Shown one piece after another: positions 24,192 through 33,152 of a stretch of DNA of 38,760 bases; positions within the stretch are counted from its first letter, which is position 1, and each line of letters opens with the position of its first letter. The DNA is from an uncultured Flavobacteriaceae bacterium (GTDB taxonomy: Bacteria > Bacteroidota > Bacteroidia > Flavobacteriales > Flavobacteriaceae), in assembly GCA_938010765.1 (NCBI GenBank), contig CALLVX010000099.1, forward strand, positions 1 to 38,760. The letters are read 5' to 3'. The position numbers and the translations under genes were made by a program. Below the pieces are notes generated by a model that saw only the letters and a program-made list of their open reading frames with translations, was not told the origin of the DNA and ran no database searches.

Positions 24192-25487
24192 ATGCTACTC
24201 ATCTATACCCATAAGATAACGCCGCGATTTAGCTTTGTAATGAAGCAATTGTTTACGCGTATTTTGGGTGTTGAAATTGGTTTTACCACAACGGTCGAAG
24301 ATTTTATTAAGCATACAGGACCAAAAATCACCTATACCAAACAGCCACTACAAAACGAGTTTTTTATACGAAGCAACGATTTTTTGTTCGAGCAGGGAAT
24401 CAATGATATTCAAATCAGTATGGGTAGTTGGGATGGGGTGCCCTGCTTTTTTAACACGGGGGAGCGGAGCAATATACCTTTTGATATTTTCTCGGCAAGT
24501 TTTTATTTGCTGAGCCGGTATGAGGAATACCTGCCCCATGTAAAAGACATACACGGACGGTTTCCGCCAAAGGAGAGTCTTGCATACAAACATGATTTCT
24601 TACGGAGTCCGGTGGTAGACCTTTGGGCCTTTAAATTATTGGATGCACTGCTACTGAAGTTCCCCGACATGGTGTACGCCAAGCGTACGTATAACTATAC
24701 CTCTGCCATAGATGTGACAACATCGCACTGTTTTGCGTATCGCGGTTTTGTGCGGGGAACTGCCGGTTTTTTGTTAGACCTGTTTACCTTAAAGCTATGG
24801 CGCGTTTCAAAACGAATGGGAGTATTGTTGGACCCGAAACGGGATCCATACGATAATTTTTCAGAGCTCATTGACTTTCATAAAAAGAATAAGGTGAATA
24901 GTATGTTCTTTTTTCAATTTGCCGACTATTCTACCTATGACAAGAACGTTTCCCCAAATAGCAATCACTTTAAATTTTTAATCAAGTCGATAGCCGATTA
25001 CAGCGCTGTGTCGCTAGCGGCTTCCTATGGTTCTTTTAGTGATATTGAATTGTTGCGCAAGGAAAAGAAAAGGCTTTCATCTGTGGTTAACAGGTCGGTA
25101 AATTTTTCAAGGATGCGCTACAATCGCGTAGACGTACCGGAAACCTATCGCAATTTGGTAGATGCCGAGTTTACCGATGATTATACCATGGGATATACCC
25201 ACGAAATAGGGTTTAGGGCAGGTACCTGTACCGCTTTTCATTTCTATGACATCAACCTGGAAATTCAACAGCCCATTCGCGTTCATCCGTTTGCAATTCA
25301 TGATTATGCATTGGTAAATGGCACGGGCGAAGCTGCTATTTTAGAGGAGGTGGGTATGCTATATGGGAAAGTGAAACAAGTAAACGGTACGTTTATTACC
25401 ATATTTTCAAACGAACTTTTGGGAGGCTCACAAAAGGTAAATTGGTTGAAGCTGTACCAAAAAATGATAGAAAAGTATAATGTATAA
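24192..25487 (+). CDS. Polysaccharide deacetylase-like protein (DUF7033 type)
   Basis: This 431-residue protein starts MLLIYTHKITPRFSFVMKQ and has an N-terminal domain characteristic of Bacteroidota proteins named polysaccharide deacetylase family/DUF7033, followed by a NodB-like barrel. There is no signal peptide. The Asp in YTSAIDVTTSH sits where the NodB motif 1 is expected; the classic HxxxH motif is less clear, so the chemistry is uncertain. Later motifs include SLAASYGSF and MGYTHEIGFRAGTC. It overlaps yjjG by 8 bp, which suggests coupled translation. Confidence 0.8.
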   Translation: MLLIYTHKITPRFSFVMKQLFTRILGVEIGFTTTVEDFIKHTGPKITYTKQPLQNEFFIRSNDFLFEQGINDIQISMGSWDGVPCFFNTGERSNIPFDIFSASFYLLSRYEEYLPHVKDIHGRFPPKESLAYKHDFLRSPVVDLWAFKLLDALLLKFPDMVYAKRTYNYTSAIDVTTSHCFAYRGFVRGTAGFLLDLFTLKLWRVSKRMGVLLDPKRDPYDNFSELIDFHKKNKVNSMFFFQFADYSTYDKNVSPNSNHFKFLIKSIADYSAVSLAASYGSFSDIELLRKEKKRLSSVVNRSVNFSRMRYNRVDVPETYRNLVDAEFTDDYTMGYTHEIGFRAGTCTAFHFYDINLEIQQPIRVHPFAIHDYALVNGTGEAAILEEVGMLYGKVKQVNGTFITIFSNELLGGSQKVNWLKLYQKMIEKYNV

Positions 25488-26169
25488 GAAACTCGTTACC
25501 GACGTTTTTTTTGATTTGGACCATACCTTATGGGATTTTGAAAAGAACTCAGAATTAACCTTTGAAAAGATATTGGCAGCACATAATATCGGTGTCACCT
25601 TAAATGACTTTCTGCAGGTGTATGTACCTGCCAATTTTGTCTTTTGGAAATTGTATAGGGAGGAAAAAATAACCAAAGAAGAATTGCGGTACCAACGCCT
25701 AAGAACAGTTTTTGACAAGCTGGGCCACCCCATAGACGATGCCACGATCAATCTTCTGGCAGACGAGTACATTCACCATTTATCTTCCCAAAACCATCTT
25801 TTTCCGAATACCATCGAAATACTTGAATACCTGAAACCGAGATATAAGCTTCATATCATAACGAACGGATTTCAGGAGATTCAGGATAAGAAATTGCAGA
25901 ACTCCAATATTGATACCTATTTTGACCAGGTAATCAATTCGGAAATGGCCGGGGTCAAAAAACCGAACCCTCGCATTTTTGAACTTGCTTTGAACAAGGC
26001 AGGAGTCACTTCCAAAAAGGCGATGATGATCGGTGATAGTCTTGAAGCCGATATACAGGGAGCTTTGAATGTTGGCTTCCATGCCTTGCATTTCAACTCC
26101 GATAACGGACCAGACCACGATCTATGTGCTATGATTCATGATTTGAATGAAATAAAAACCTATTTATAG
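25480..26169 (+). CDS. yjjG: YjjG-family HAD nucleotidase
   Basis: A 229-residue HAD hydrolase of the YjjG type, which in E. coli dephosphorylates non-canonical pyrimidine nucleotides. HAD motif I is FFDLDHTLWDF (Asp12 and Asp14). Motif II is the Thr in LHIITNGF, motif III the lysines in AGVKKPNP, and motif IV MMIGDSLEADIQGA. FDLDHTLWDFEKNS is typical of this subfamily. It is cytoplasmic, and its start lies inside the end of the preceding gene. Confidence 0.9.
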   Translation: MYKKLVTDVFFDLDHTLWDFEKNSELTFEKILAAHNIGVTLNDFLQVYVPANFVFWKLYREEKITKEELRYQRLRTVFDKLGHPIDDATINLLADEYIHHLSSQNHLFPNTIEILEYLKPRYKLHIITNGFQEIQDKKLQNSNIDTYFDQVINSEMAGVKKPNPRIFELALNKAGVTSKKAMMIGDSLEADIQGALNVGFHALHFNSDNGPDHDLCAMIHDLNEIKTYL

Positions 26170-26225
26170 AGTTATTATAGCAACAACCAGATGTTGTTAA
26201 ATATAGCTTGTTTGAAAGGTTTTAA

Positions 26226-26774
26226 ATGAATCGACTTAGAAAAATAGTTACGTCCTTCCTATTAATGCTATTGGTGTTTTCGTCCTGTACAGAAAAACAA
26301 GACTTTGATCAAAGGTACAGCGTAGAGATACGTCCTACAGTAGAAGCCAGTATTTTGTATGTGGAAGCTCCGGAACGAATTGTAAACCTGGTTACGGGAG
26401 CTAGCTTTTTTACACAAGATTTTAATTTCGATGGTTTCAGTTCAACTATATTTTCGGATCGTGTAATTGAGGGGACCATTACCTATATAGTTGAAAATAC
26501 CACAAGTAAAGAGTTGGAAATTACAGTAGAGTTCTTGGATGAGGGAAATAATGTTTTGGATACCGAGGTTTTTTCTATTCAGCCAGCACCTACCGAAATA
26601 GTGCAAAGAGAAATTGCTTACGGAGATAATGGCCGTTCGATAGACATCATTAAAAACAGTTCTGGTATCCGGGTTAGTGCTCTCAATTTGGGAGATAATA
26701 CCAGTACATCTAGTCTTCCCGACCCAAAGATAACGCTTAAATCGAGCGGTAAATTCAGAGTTCGTTTACGATGA
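26226..26774 (+). CDS. Hypothetical lipoprotein coupled to a DUF5723 gene
   Basis: This 182-residue lipoprotein has a signal ending VFSSC (Cys21). The mature part looks like an all-beta domain, with VEASILYVEAPERIVNL, a central TITYIVENTTSKELEITVEFLD strand pair and a basic C-terminus. No family is recognised. The stop overlaps the next start as ATGA (26771-26774), so it is tightly coupled to the barrel protein that follows and may be its periplasmic or surface partner (inference). Confidence 0.75.
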   Translation: MNRLRKIVTSFLLMLLVFSSCTEKQDFDQRYSVEIRPTVEASILYVEAPERIVNLVTGASFFTQDFNFDGFSSTIFSDRVIEGTITYIVENTTSKELEITVEFLDEGNNVLDTEVFSIQPAPTEIVQREIAYGDNGRSIDIIKNSSGIRVSALNLGDNTSTSSLPDPKITLKSSGKFRVRLR

Positions 26775-28201
26775 AAAAAGCCTTCTTACTTATCATAATC
26801 CTATACGGGTTTGGGATTCGCATGTTTAGTCAAAACAAACAATTGTTATATGACTTTAGCGAGATTCCTCAATCACTTATTGTAAATCCGGGAGTAGAGG
26901 CCGATTTTAATTGGTATGCAGGCGTTCCCTTATTATCGGGCATTTCCTTGCAAGTCGGTTCAAGTGGTGTTTCTGCGAACGATATTTTTGCTGACGACGG
27001 ACTAGATATCAATGATAAAATTCGAGATCGTGCAGTTTTTGGGATGAATCCTAGAGATGAACTTAGTGGTACCTATCAAATAGAACTCTTGAATATTGGT
27101 TTTCGGGGCGCTGACCCAGATTTGTTTTATTCAATGGGAATTTACCACGAAGGGGATGCGATAGGCTATTGGTTTCAAGATTATGCAATTCTGGCATTCG
27201 AAGGGAATGCGGACCGCCTAAACCAGGAGTTCGACCTCGGCCATCTTAAGGCTAGGGGAGAGGCCATGAACGTTTTTCATTTTGGGGTTAATAAGAGAGT
27301 AAATAACAGAACTACTGCTGGTGCTCGGGTAAAACTATATTCGAGTATTTTTGATTTTAATTCGACACGTAATAAAGGCGTTTTTGTAACGACCGAAGGA
27401 CAAAATAATATATTCGCTAGTACCTTGGAGGCCGATATGCGATTGCGTACTTCCGGTTTTAACGAATTAAAAGAAGCAGAGGAGGATGGGTCAATTGCCG
27501 GGACCTTTATAAAAAGAGGGTTTTTTGGAGGTAACCTAGGTTTGGGCGTAGATCTTGGTTTTACATATCATTTAAACGAGCAAACCATTGTAACAGCTAG
27601 CCTATTAGACTTAGGGTTTATATATCATACCAACGATGTGAAAAGTTATACCCTAGCAGGTGGTGCTACTATCGAAGGGGTCGAGGTGATACTTCCGGAT
27701 GCTTTAACAGATCCAAATAGGGATTTTTGGCAAGATTTGGTTGATGAGGTAGAGGAATTTGTTCCTTTTGAGGACGATACCAAGCGTTATATTAGTTTTA
27801 GACCCACTAAATTAAATGCATCTGTACGATACAATTTCGGTGAAGAACTTCCTTCTAGGGTTGACTGTGATTGTAGTACTGTGGTAAGAGGCGGCAATTT
27901 ACGAAAGAAATATGTTAATGGTGCGGGGGCTCAGTTGTATATGATAAATAGACCGCGAGGGCCGCAAGTTGCACTCTCTGCCTTTTATCTTCGCCGATTG
28001 GGAAATGTGGCCGCGATTAAGGCAACCTATACCGTTGACAAATTTTCAGCTACCAATGTAGGGTTGGGCTTAAATCTACAGGCGGGTCCTGTAAATCTGT
28101 ATGTCATGGCCGATAATCTGCTGGCCTACCGCAATATCGCCGCTACCAGATATGCTTCTTTTCAGTTAGGATTAAATATCATATCTTGGGGCAGGAAATA
28201 G
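26771..28201 (+). CDS. DUF5723-type outer-membrane beta-barrel protein
   Basis: This 476-residue protein has a signal peptide (about 1-20, ending MFSQ) and then the DUF5723 pattern: LLYDFSEIPQSLIVNPGVEADFNWYAGVPLLSG, FGVNKRVNNRTTAGARVKLYSSIFDF and a C-terminal strand FQLGLNIISWG. The alternating hydrophobic strands suggest an outer-membrane barrel. The function is unknown in the family. It forms an operon with the preceding lipoprotein. Confidence 0.85.
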   Translation: MKKAFLLIIILYGFGIRMFSQNKQLLYDFSEIPQSLIVNPGVEADFNWYAGVPLLSGISLQVGSSGVSANDIFADDGLDINDKIRDRAVFGMNPRDELSGTYQIELLNIGFRGADPDLFYSMGIYHEGDAIGYWFQDYAILAFEGNADRLNQEFDLGHLKARGEAMNVFHFGVNKRVNNRTTAGARVKLYSSIFDFNSTRNKGVFVTTEGQNNIFASTLEADMRLRTSGFNELKEAEEDGSIAGTFIKRGFFGGNLGLGVDLGFTYHLNEQTIVTASLLDLGFIYHTNDVKSYTLAGGATIEGVEVILPDALTDPNRDFWQDLVDEVEEFVPFEDDTKRYISFRPTKLNASVRYNFGEELPSRVDCDCSTVVRGGNLRKKYVNGAGAQLYMINRPRGPQVALSAFYLRRLGNVAAIKATYTVDKFSATNVGLGLNLQAGPVNLYVMADNLLAYRNIAATRYASFQLGLNIISWGRK

Positions 28202-28287
28202 CTATGTTCTGTGTGTTTGCAGTTGATTGAATCTTGTTTGGCACGTTTTTTTCATAGCATATTCTATAAACTAAAACAGCCCCTATA

Positions 28288-29244
28288 ATGCGCATTTTTC
28301 TATCCATATTTTTGATAACAAGTTTCACCAGTGTTCTACAGGCACAGTTGAACGATTACAAATACATTATCGTTCCGAAGAGATTTGACGGTTTTAAGCA
28401 AGAGAACCAACACTTGACCAGTACCTTGATAAAGCATCTGTTTACCCAAAAAGGATATCTGGCGGTATATGATGACCAATTTCCAGACGATTTGAACAGC
28501 AATCGTTGTTTAGGATTAAATGTGAAACTTGACGATACTTCCTCGATGTTTACCACAAAATCTACCTTGGTCTTATTCGACTGCAAGGGAAAAGAGATAT
28601 TTATTACCCAAGAAGGAAAAAGCAAGAAAAAAGAATATAAAGATGCGTACCATGAGTCTATTTCAGAGGCATTTGAATCTTTCGCTACCTTAGATTATAA
28701 CTACGACGCCAAAGAGGATTCCAGAGAAAACGTTCAAGAACCGATTACGGTAAGTTTTAAAAATGATGTAAAGGATTTAAAGGAGGAGGCCACTAGTGGG
28801 AAACCTACCTTGGATAAGCATCAGGACCCAATGGTAACGCAAGAGGCCACTATCGAAAAACAATCGTATAAGAATTTGGGGCCAGTAGATTCAAAGTACG
28901 AAAAAGCGGCGCCAAAAAAAGAAGACGTGACCAAACAAATTGCCACACCAGAGGTGCAAAGTTATGAAACCAAGGCCCCTATGGCTTCCGATGTGGTCAA
29001 ATCTGATAATGCCGGGGGAATGGGTATAAAAACCTTATATGCGCAAGAGATACAAAATGGATTTCAGTTGGTAGATAGCACGCCGAAAATTGTTTTAAAG
29101 ATCTTTCGTACATCGGTACCCAAGGTGTTTACCGCCAAGGGCGAAAAAGGAGCTGGCGTTGTATACCAAAAAGATGAAAAATGGTACTATGAATTCTATA
29201 AGGGTGAAGATCTTACCGTACAAGAATTGAACATTAAGTTTTAG
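28288..29244 (+). CDS. Secreted hypothetical protein
   Basis: A 318-residue protein with a signal peptide (about 1-19, ending LQA-QLNDYKYIIVPKRF). The N-terminal third (about 20-150) is a compact domain with YKYIIVPKRFDGFKQENQHLTS. A long charged, low-complexity linker (about 150-240) leads to a C-terminal beta-rich domain with FQLVDSTPKIVLKIF and GVVYQKDEKWYYEFY. The N-terminal part resembles conserved flavobacterial proteins of unknown function. The linker suggests a periplasm-spanning or flexible tether. It is convergent with rarA and overlaps it by 4 bp. Confidence 0.8.
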   Translation: MRIFLSIFLITSFTSVLQAQLNDYKYIIVPKRFDGFKQENQHLTSTLIKHLFTQKGYLAVYDDQFPDDLNSNRCLGLNVKLDDTSSMFTTKSTLVLFDCKGKEIFITQEGKSKKKEYKDAYHESISEAFESFATLDYNYDAKEDSRENVQEPITVSFKNDVKDLKEEATSGKPTLDKHQDPMVTQEATIEKQSYKNLGPVDSKYEKAAPKKEDVTKQIATPEVQSYETKAPMASDVVKSDNAGGMGIKTLYAQEIQNGFQLVDSTPKIVLKIFRTSVPKVFTAKGEKGAGVVYQKDEKWYYEFYKGEDLTVQELNIKF

Positions 29245-30518
29245 AGTTCGTATTTATCCTTCCAGCGGTTTTTTAAAAATTCTCTAATCGCTTTTTCTCG
29301 TTGATTGCTGCTTGGTTCGTAGAAAGCGGTTCCTGAAATTTCTTCCGGTAAAAACTCAACTGGTACAAAATTGTTTTGGTAGTCATGTGCATATTTATAT
29401 TCCTCTCCGTACCCAAGGTCTTTCATCAATTTAGTCGGAGCGTTTCGCAGGGGTAATGGTACAGAAAGATCTCCGGTTTCCTTTACCTTCTGTTGCGCTT
29501 TTTTGACAGCTACATAACTAGCATTGCTTTTGGCCGAGGTGGCCAAATAAATCGCGCATTGACTCAAAATAATTCGCGCTTCAGGGTAACCGATTGTAGT
29601 GACTGCTTGAAAGGTAGTATTTGCCAGAACCAAGGCCGTAGGGTTTGCCAGACCAATATCTTCAGAGGCAGAAATTAGCATCCTCCGTGCAATGAATTTT
29701 ACATCCTCGCCACCCTCGATCATTCTTGCAAGCCAGTATACGGCGCCATTGGGGTCGCTACCTCTAATAGATTTTATAAAAGCCGAAATTATATCGTAGT
29801 GCTGTTCGCCCGTTTTATCGTACAGTACTGTATTTTTTTGAATCTTTCCCTTTACAAGGGTGTCTGTAATGGTAACGCTATCGGTCTCTTCTGAATTAAC
29901 GACCAATTCAAATATATTCAAAAGCTTTCTCCCATCACCTCCCGACAGGCGTAGCAATGCCTCCGTTTCTTTAAGCTTAATTTTTTTGGACTTTAATAGA
30001 ACATCTTCTTTCATTGCCCGCGCCAACAGGGCTTCCAAATCCTCTTTTCCAAACGGATTGAGTATATATATTTGACAACGGGACAATAGGGCGGGGATAA
30101 CTTCGAAACTAGGATTTTCGGTAGTAGCACCTATCAAGGTGACCCAGCCCTTTTCGACGGCAGCAAGCAAAGAGTCTTGCTGCGATTTACTAAAACGATG
30201 GATCTCATCAATAAATAGAATCGGATTTTTCGTAGTAAATAGCCCTCCACTTTGTTTGGCCTTGTCAATAACCTCTCGAATATCCTTTACACCACTACTA
30301 ATGGCACTTAAGGTATAGAAAGGTCTATTACTTTCAGTGGCAATGATATTGGCCAGGGTGGTCTTTCCTGTGCCAGGAGGTCCCCATAGAATAAGCGAAG
30401 GAATAATGCCCTTCTTTATTTGGTTGGTCAACGAGCCATCTTTACCGATCAAGTGGCGTTGGCTTACATAATCATCAAGGGTTTTGGGACGTATTCTTTC
30501 AGCTAAGGGCTCATTCAT
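29241..30518 (-). CDS. rarA: Replication-associated recombination protein A (RarA/MgsA)
   Basis: A 425-residue AAA+ ATPase that acts at stalled replication forks. Walker A is WGPPGTGKTTLANIIA, Walker B is ILFIDEIHRFSKSQQDSLL, sensor 1 is LIGATTENPSFEV, and the C-terminal domain contains RGSDPNGAVYWLARMIEGGED and MLISASEDIGLANP, all typical of RarA. I chose the ATG at 30518 (MNEPLAERIRPKTLDDYV) because that is the family start. The frame runs open to 30575, but the extra residues do not fit. It is convergent with the hypothetical gene to its left. Confidence 0.95.
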   Translation of the reverse strand: MNEPLAERIRPKTLDDYVSQRHLIGKDGSLTNQIKKGIIPSLILWGPPGTGKTTLANIIATESNRPFYTLSAISSGVKDIREVIDKAKQSGGLFTTKNPILFIDEIHRFSKSQQDSLLAAVEKGWVTLIGATTENPSFEVIPALLSRCQIYILNPFGKEDLEALLARAMKEDVLLKSKKIKLKETEALLRLSGGDGRKLLNIFELVVNSEETDSVTITDTLVKGKIQKNTVLYDKTGEQHYDIISAFIKSIRGSDPNGAVYWLARMIEGGEDVKFIARRMLISASEDIGLANPTALVLANTTFQAVTTIGYPEARIILSQCAIYLATSAKSNASYVAVKKAQQKVKETGDLSVPLPLRNAPTKLMKDLGYGEEYKYAHDYQNNFVPVEFLPEEISGTAFYEPSSNQREKAIREFLKNRWKDKYEL

Positions 30519-30660
30519 ATGGTAAAAATATAAAAATGGGTCTAAAATAATCTGACTGATTGCGATCATGAACAATTTTTATGATTTTATATTCGTTTTT
30601 ATAGGGTGACAATATTTCAGTCAAACCTGCTATGGCCGGTTTATTGCAAGCTTTTGTAGT

Positions 30661-31410
30661 ATGTCCGAAAATCAATATTTTAAGTTTTCCAATGCGGTAA
30701 TCATTGCCCCCTTATTTTCGGTACTGGCGATTTGGACCGTTTTTTGGCTTGAGCTTAGGGCAAAAACCAACTTCAATGATTTTGGTATTTACCCGAAAAC
30801 GCTTTCGGGCGTTAAGGGGATTCTTTTCAGTCCGTTTATCCATGGGTCTGTTGAGCATTTATACAACAACACCATTCCTCTTGCTATTTTAATGGCCGCC
30901 CTATTTTATTTCTACCGTAATCATGCACTTAAAGTACTATTGTTAGGAGTGGTGGTTTCCGGAGCTATTACATGGGCCATTGGCAGGCCTTCTTACCATA
31001 TTGGTGCCAGTGGGGTAATTTATCTTTTGGCGAGCTTTGTCTTCTTTAAGGGTATTTTTACCAAATACTATCGGCTGATTGCACTTTCGTTAGTGGTTGT
31101 ATTTATTTATGGTAGCATGCTCTGGTACATTTTCCCGGTAAAGGATGGCGTTTCTTGGGAAGGCCACCTTGGTGGTTTTCTGACAGGTTTAATGCTTGCC
31201 TTTTTTATTAAATCTAAAATGCCCGTAGCCAAAAAGTACGATTGGGAAAAAGAAGATTATGAAGAGGAAGACGATGAGTTCTTAAAACACTTTGACGAAA
31301 ACGGAAATTTCATCGATTCCATGCCAGAAGAAGATATAGCAGATGCTAGCGCTGTTAAAATCACATATCACTTTAAAGAAACACCAAAAAACAAAGAGCC
31401 GGAGGCCTAG
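30661..31410 (+). CDS. Rhomboid-family intramembrane serine protease
   Basis: This 249-residue protein has about six membrane helices in residues 12-185 and an acidic cytoplasmic tail (about 190-249). The catalytic Ser is in HIGASG (Ser117) and the catalytic His in SWEGHLGGFLTG (His169). The HGSVEHLYNN loop (L1 region) is present. It should cleave membrane-protein substrates within the membrane. The substrates are unknown. It is divergent from rarA (starts 142 bp apart) and convergent with rlmB. Confidence 0.93.
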   Translation: MSENQYFKFSNAVIIAPLFSVLAIWTVFWLELRAKTNFNDFGIYPKTLSGVKGILFSPFIHGSVEHLYNNTIPLAILMAALFYFYRNHALKVLLLGVVVSGAITWAIGRPSYHIGASGVIYLLASFVFFKGIFTKYYRLIALSLVVVFIYGSMLWYIFPVKDGVSWEGHLGGFLTGLMLAFFIKSKMPVAKKYDWEKEDYEEEDDEFLKHFDENGNFIDSMPEEDIADASAVKITYHFKETPKNKEPEA

Positions 31411-31448
31411 TGTTTTTAAGGGCATCGAATGGGATGGTGAAAAACGGA

Positions 31449-32186
31449 TTATTGTCGACGTTGTCGAACGGCCTCGTACAAAAATACGGCACAAGCAACC
31501 GAAACGTTCAAAGACTGTATTTGCCCCAACAAAGGCAGTTTGGCGACATGATCAACCACTTTTAAAGTAGAAGGAGAAATACCCCTGTCTTCAGATCCCA
31601 TAACAATAGCACAAGCTCCGGAAAAAGAAACGTCGTAGATGGTATTCTCGGTTTTCTCGGTAGCGGCAACAACAGAAATTCCACTTGCCTGCAAGTAAAA
31701 AACAGCATCTTTAATATGGTCTACTTTGGCAATAGGGACCATAAAAGCAGCGCCAGCGGAGGTTTTTATAGTATCTGCAGTAACCGGGGCAGCACCTTTT
31801 TTTTGTATGATAATACCATCTACTCCCGAACATTCGGCAGTTCGAATAATGGCTCCAAAATTACGTACATCCGAAAGTTGATCTAAAAGCAGAAACAGCG
31901 GATTTTTCTTCTCTTCTAAGACAGTTTCGACCAACTGCTCTAATTCGTGAAAAGTAATAGGAGATATCTGCGCTACGGCGCCTTGATGGTTGTTTTTAGT
32001 AAGCCTGTTGAGCTTTTCAATAGGCACGTATGAAACGTTTATACCATTTTTTCTGATCAAACCCTCTAGTTCTTTGTAGAGGTCTCCCTTAAGGCCTCGT
32101 TGTATAAAAACCTTATCAATGGGTTCCTTTGCGTTGATAGCCTCAATAATTGCCCGAATACCGTATATCTGCGTCGTTTTGCTCAT
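31449..32186 (-). CDS. rlmB: 23S rRNA (guanosine-2'-O-) methyltransferase RlmB
   Basis: This 245-residue SpoU/TrmH methyltransferase has an N-terminal substrate-binding domain (QIYGIRAIIEAI, HQGAVAQISP) and a C-terminal SPOUT knot. Knot motifs are LLLDQLSDVRNFGAIIRTAE (motif 1), IVMGSEDRGISP (motif 2) and QSLNVSVACAVFLYEAVRQR (motif 3). It methylates the ribose of the conserved guanosine in helix 92 (G2251 in E. coli) of 23S rRNA with S-adenosylmethionine. TrmH-type paralogues are possible, but the start and motif 1 fit RlmB. Confidence 0.93.
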   Translation of the reverse strand: MSKTTQIYGIRAIIEAINAKEPIDKVFIQRGLKGDLYKELEGLIRKNGINVSYVPIEKLNRLTKNNHQGAVAQISPITFHELEQLVETVLEEKKNPLFLLLDQLSDVRNFGAIIRTAECSGVDGIIIQKKGAAPVTADTIKTSAGAAFMVPIAKVDHIKDAVFYLQASGISVVAATEKTENTIYDVSFSGACAIVMGSEDRGISPSTLKVVDHVAKLPLLGQIQSLNVSVACAVFLYEAVRQRRQ

Positions 32187-32287
32187 TGGTCAAATGTAAA
32201 CTTTTAAACGATGGTTTCAATGTGCTGGATTAAAAAAGCTACGGATTCCAAATTTTATTTTCACTATACACTCGAAGTACTACCCAC

Positions 32288-32313
32288 AAAAAAACCACCT
32301 CTTTCGGAGGTGG
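32288..32313 (-). terminator. Strong terminator after the 32340-33089 gene
   Basis: CCACCTC (32295-32301) and GAGGTGG (32307-32313) form a perfect 7-bp stem with loop TTTCG. On the minus strand it runs directly into seven Ts. It lies 27 bp past the stop. Confidence 0.8.
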
Positions 32314-32339
32314 CTTTAATAATGTCAAAATTAGAAGTT

Positions 32340-33089
32340 CTATAAGGTATTCAAGAACTGGAAGGCTCTGATCAAATCAGCTTCCTCCTTGATATTCATA
32401 TTGTTCTCTTTCAAATGCATTTTAAGCTTGTCTTTTGCTTCACCATCTAACAATTTCACGAGTTTTCCGTTTTTTAATGGAATCTCATCCATTCTGTTCA
32501 CTCCTTTTTTCTGGAAGTAATACTCGGTGAATTGAGAAAATCTTGCAGGAACCGCTTTTGTAAAAGAGCTTGTTGCCGCTTTCCCTTCGGTAAATTTCAC
32601 ATGAGTTCTTTTGTAAAGATCATAGGTTTTTCCTTCAGCAAGAGAAATTAAATAACCATTCAACGTTTTTTTCTTAGAAGTAACGAAGGTTTTAAAGCTC
32701 ATTTTCTTGCCATCGATAAGAACGCTGATTTCTTTATCCCTTGCAAGACTTTTAACGCCTTCTTCATCAAGATTGGTTTTTTTAATTTCTACCTCTTCGT
32801 TCAAAGCATTGTAACGATAATAGATAGATCCTAAATTTTCTTCCTTGTAAAACATGGTCGTGGGAAGGAAAATATTAGACAAATATGGAGAGCCTTGAAA
32901 ATCGGCATAGTCATCTTTAAGCTTATTATTTCTTTCGCTTGTAGGACCTAAAAGCGTATTTATTTGGGCACTGATGCCACCTTCGCTTGATCCCCCTGTA
33001 GATAGGTTAGAAGCAACTTGGCCAGAATATTGGCCAAAAGAAAAGCTGCCTACGGCAACAAACAATGTTGCATACATTAATTTTTTCAT
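32340..33089 (-). CDS. Secreted hypothetical protein
   Basis: A 249-residue exported protein with a signal peptide (about 1-19, ending SFG-Q). The mature part has a Ser/Gly-rich start, then a mixed domain with SPYLSNIFLPTTMFY, LGSIYYRYNALNEEVEIKK and a lysine-rich C-terminal half ending RAFQFLNTL. It looks like a conserved flavobacterial periplasmic or outer-membrane-associated protein. The family is not recognised. It follows the VCBS gene by 63 bp on the same strand and is followed by a strong terminator. Confidence 0.8.
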   Translation of the reverse strand: MKKLMYATLFVAVGSFSFGQYSGQVASNLSTGGSSEGGISAQINTLLGPTSERNNKLKDDYADFQGSPYLSNIFLPTTMFYKEENLGSIYYRYNALNEEVEIKKTNLDEEGVKSLARDKEISVLIDGKKMSFKTFVTSKKKTLNGYLISLAEGKTYDLYKRTHVKFTEGKAATSSFTKAVPARFSQFTEYYFQKKGVNRMDEIPLKNGKLVKLLDGEAKDKLKMHLKENNMNIKEEADLIRAFQFLNTL

Positions 33090-33152
33090 AGTACATTTTT
33101 TATTAATGTAGTAAAAATATAAAATTTAAGGACACCACATCTTAATTTAAGG

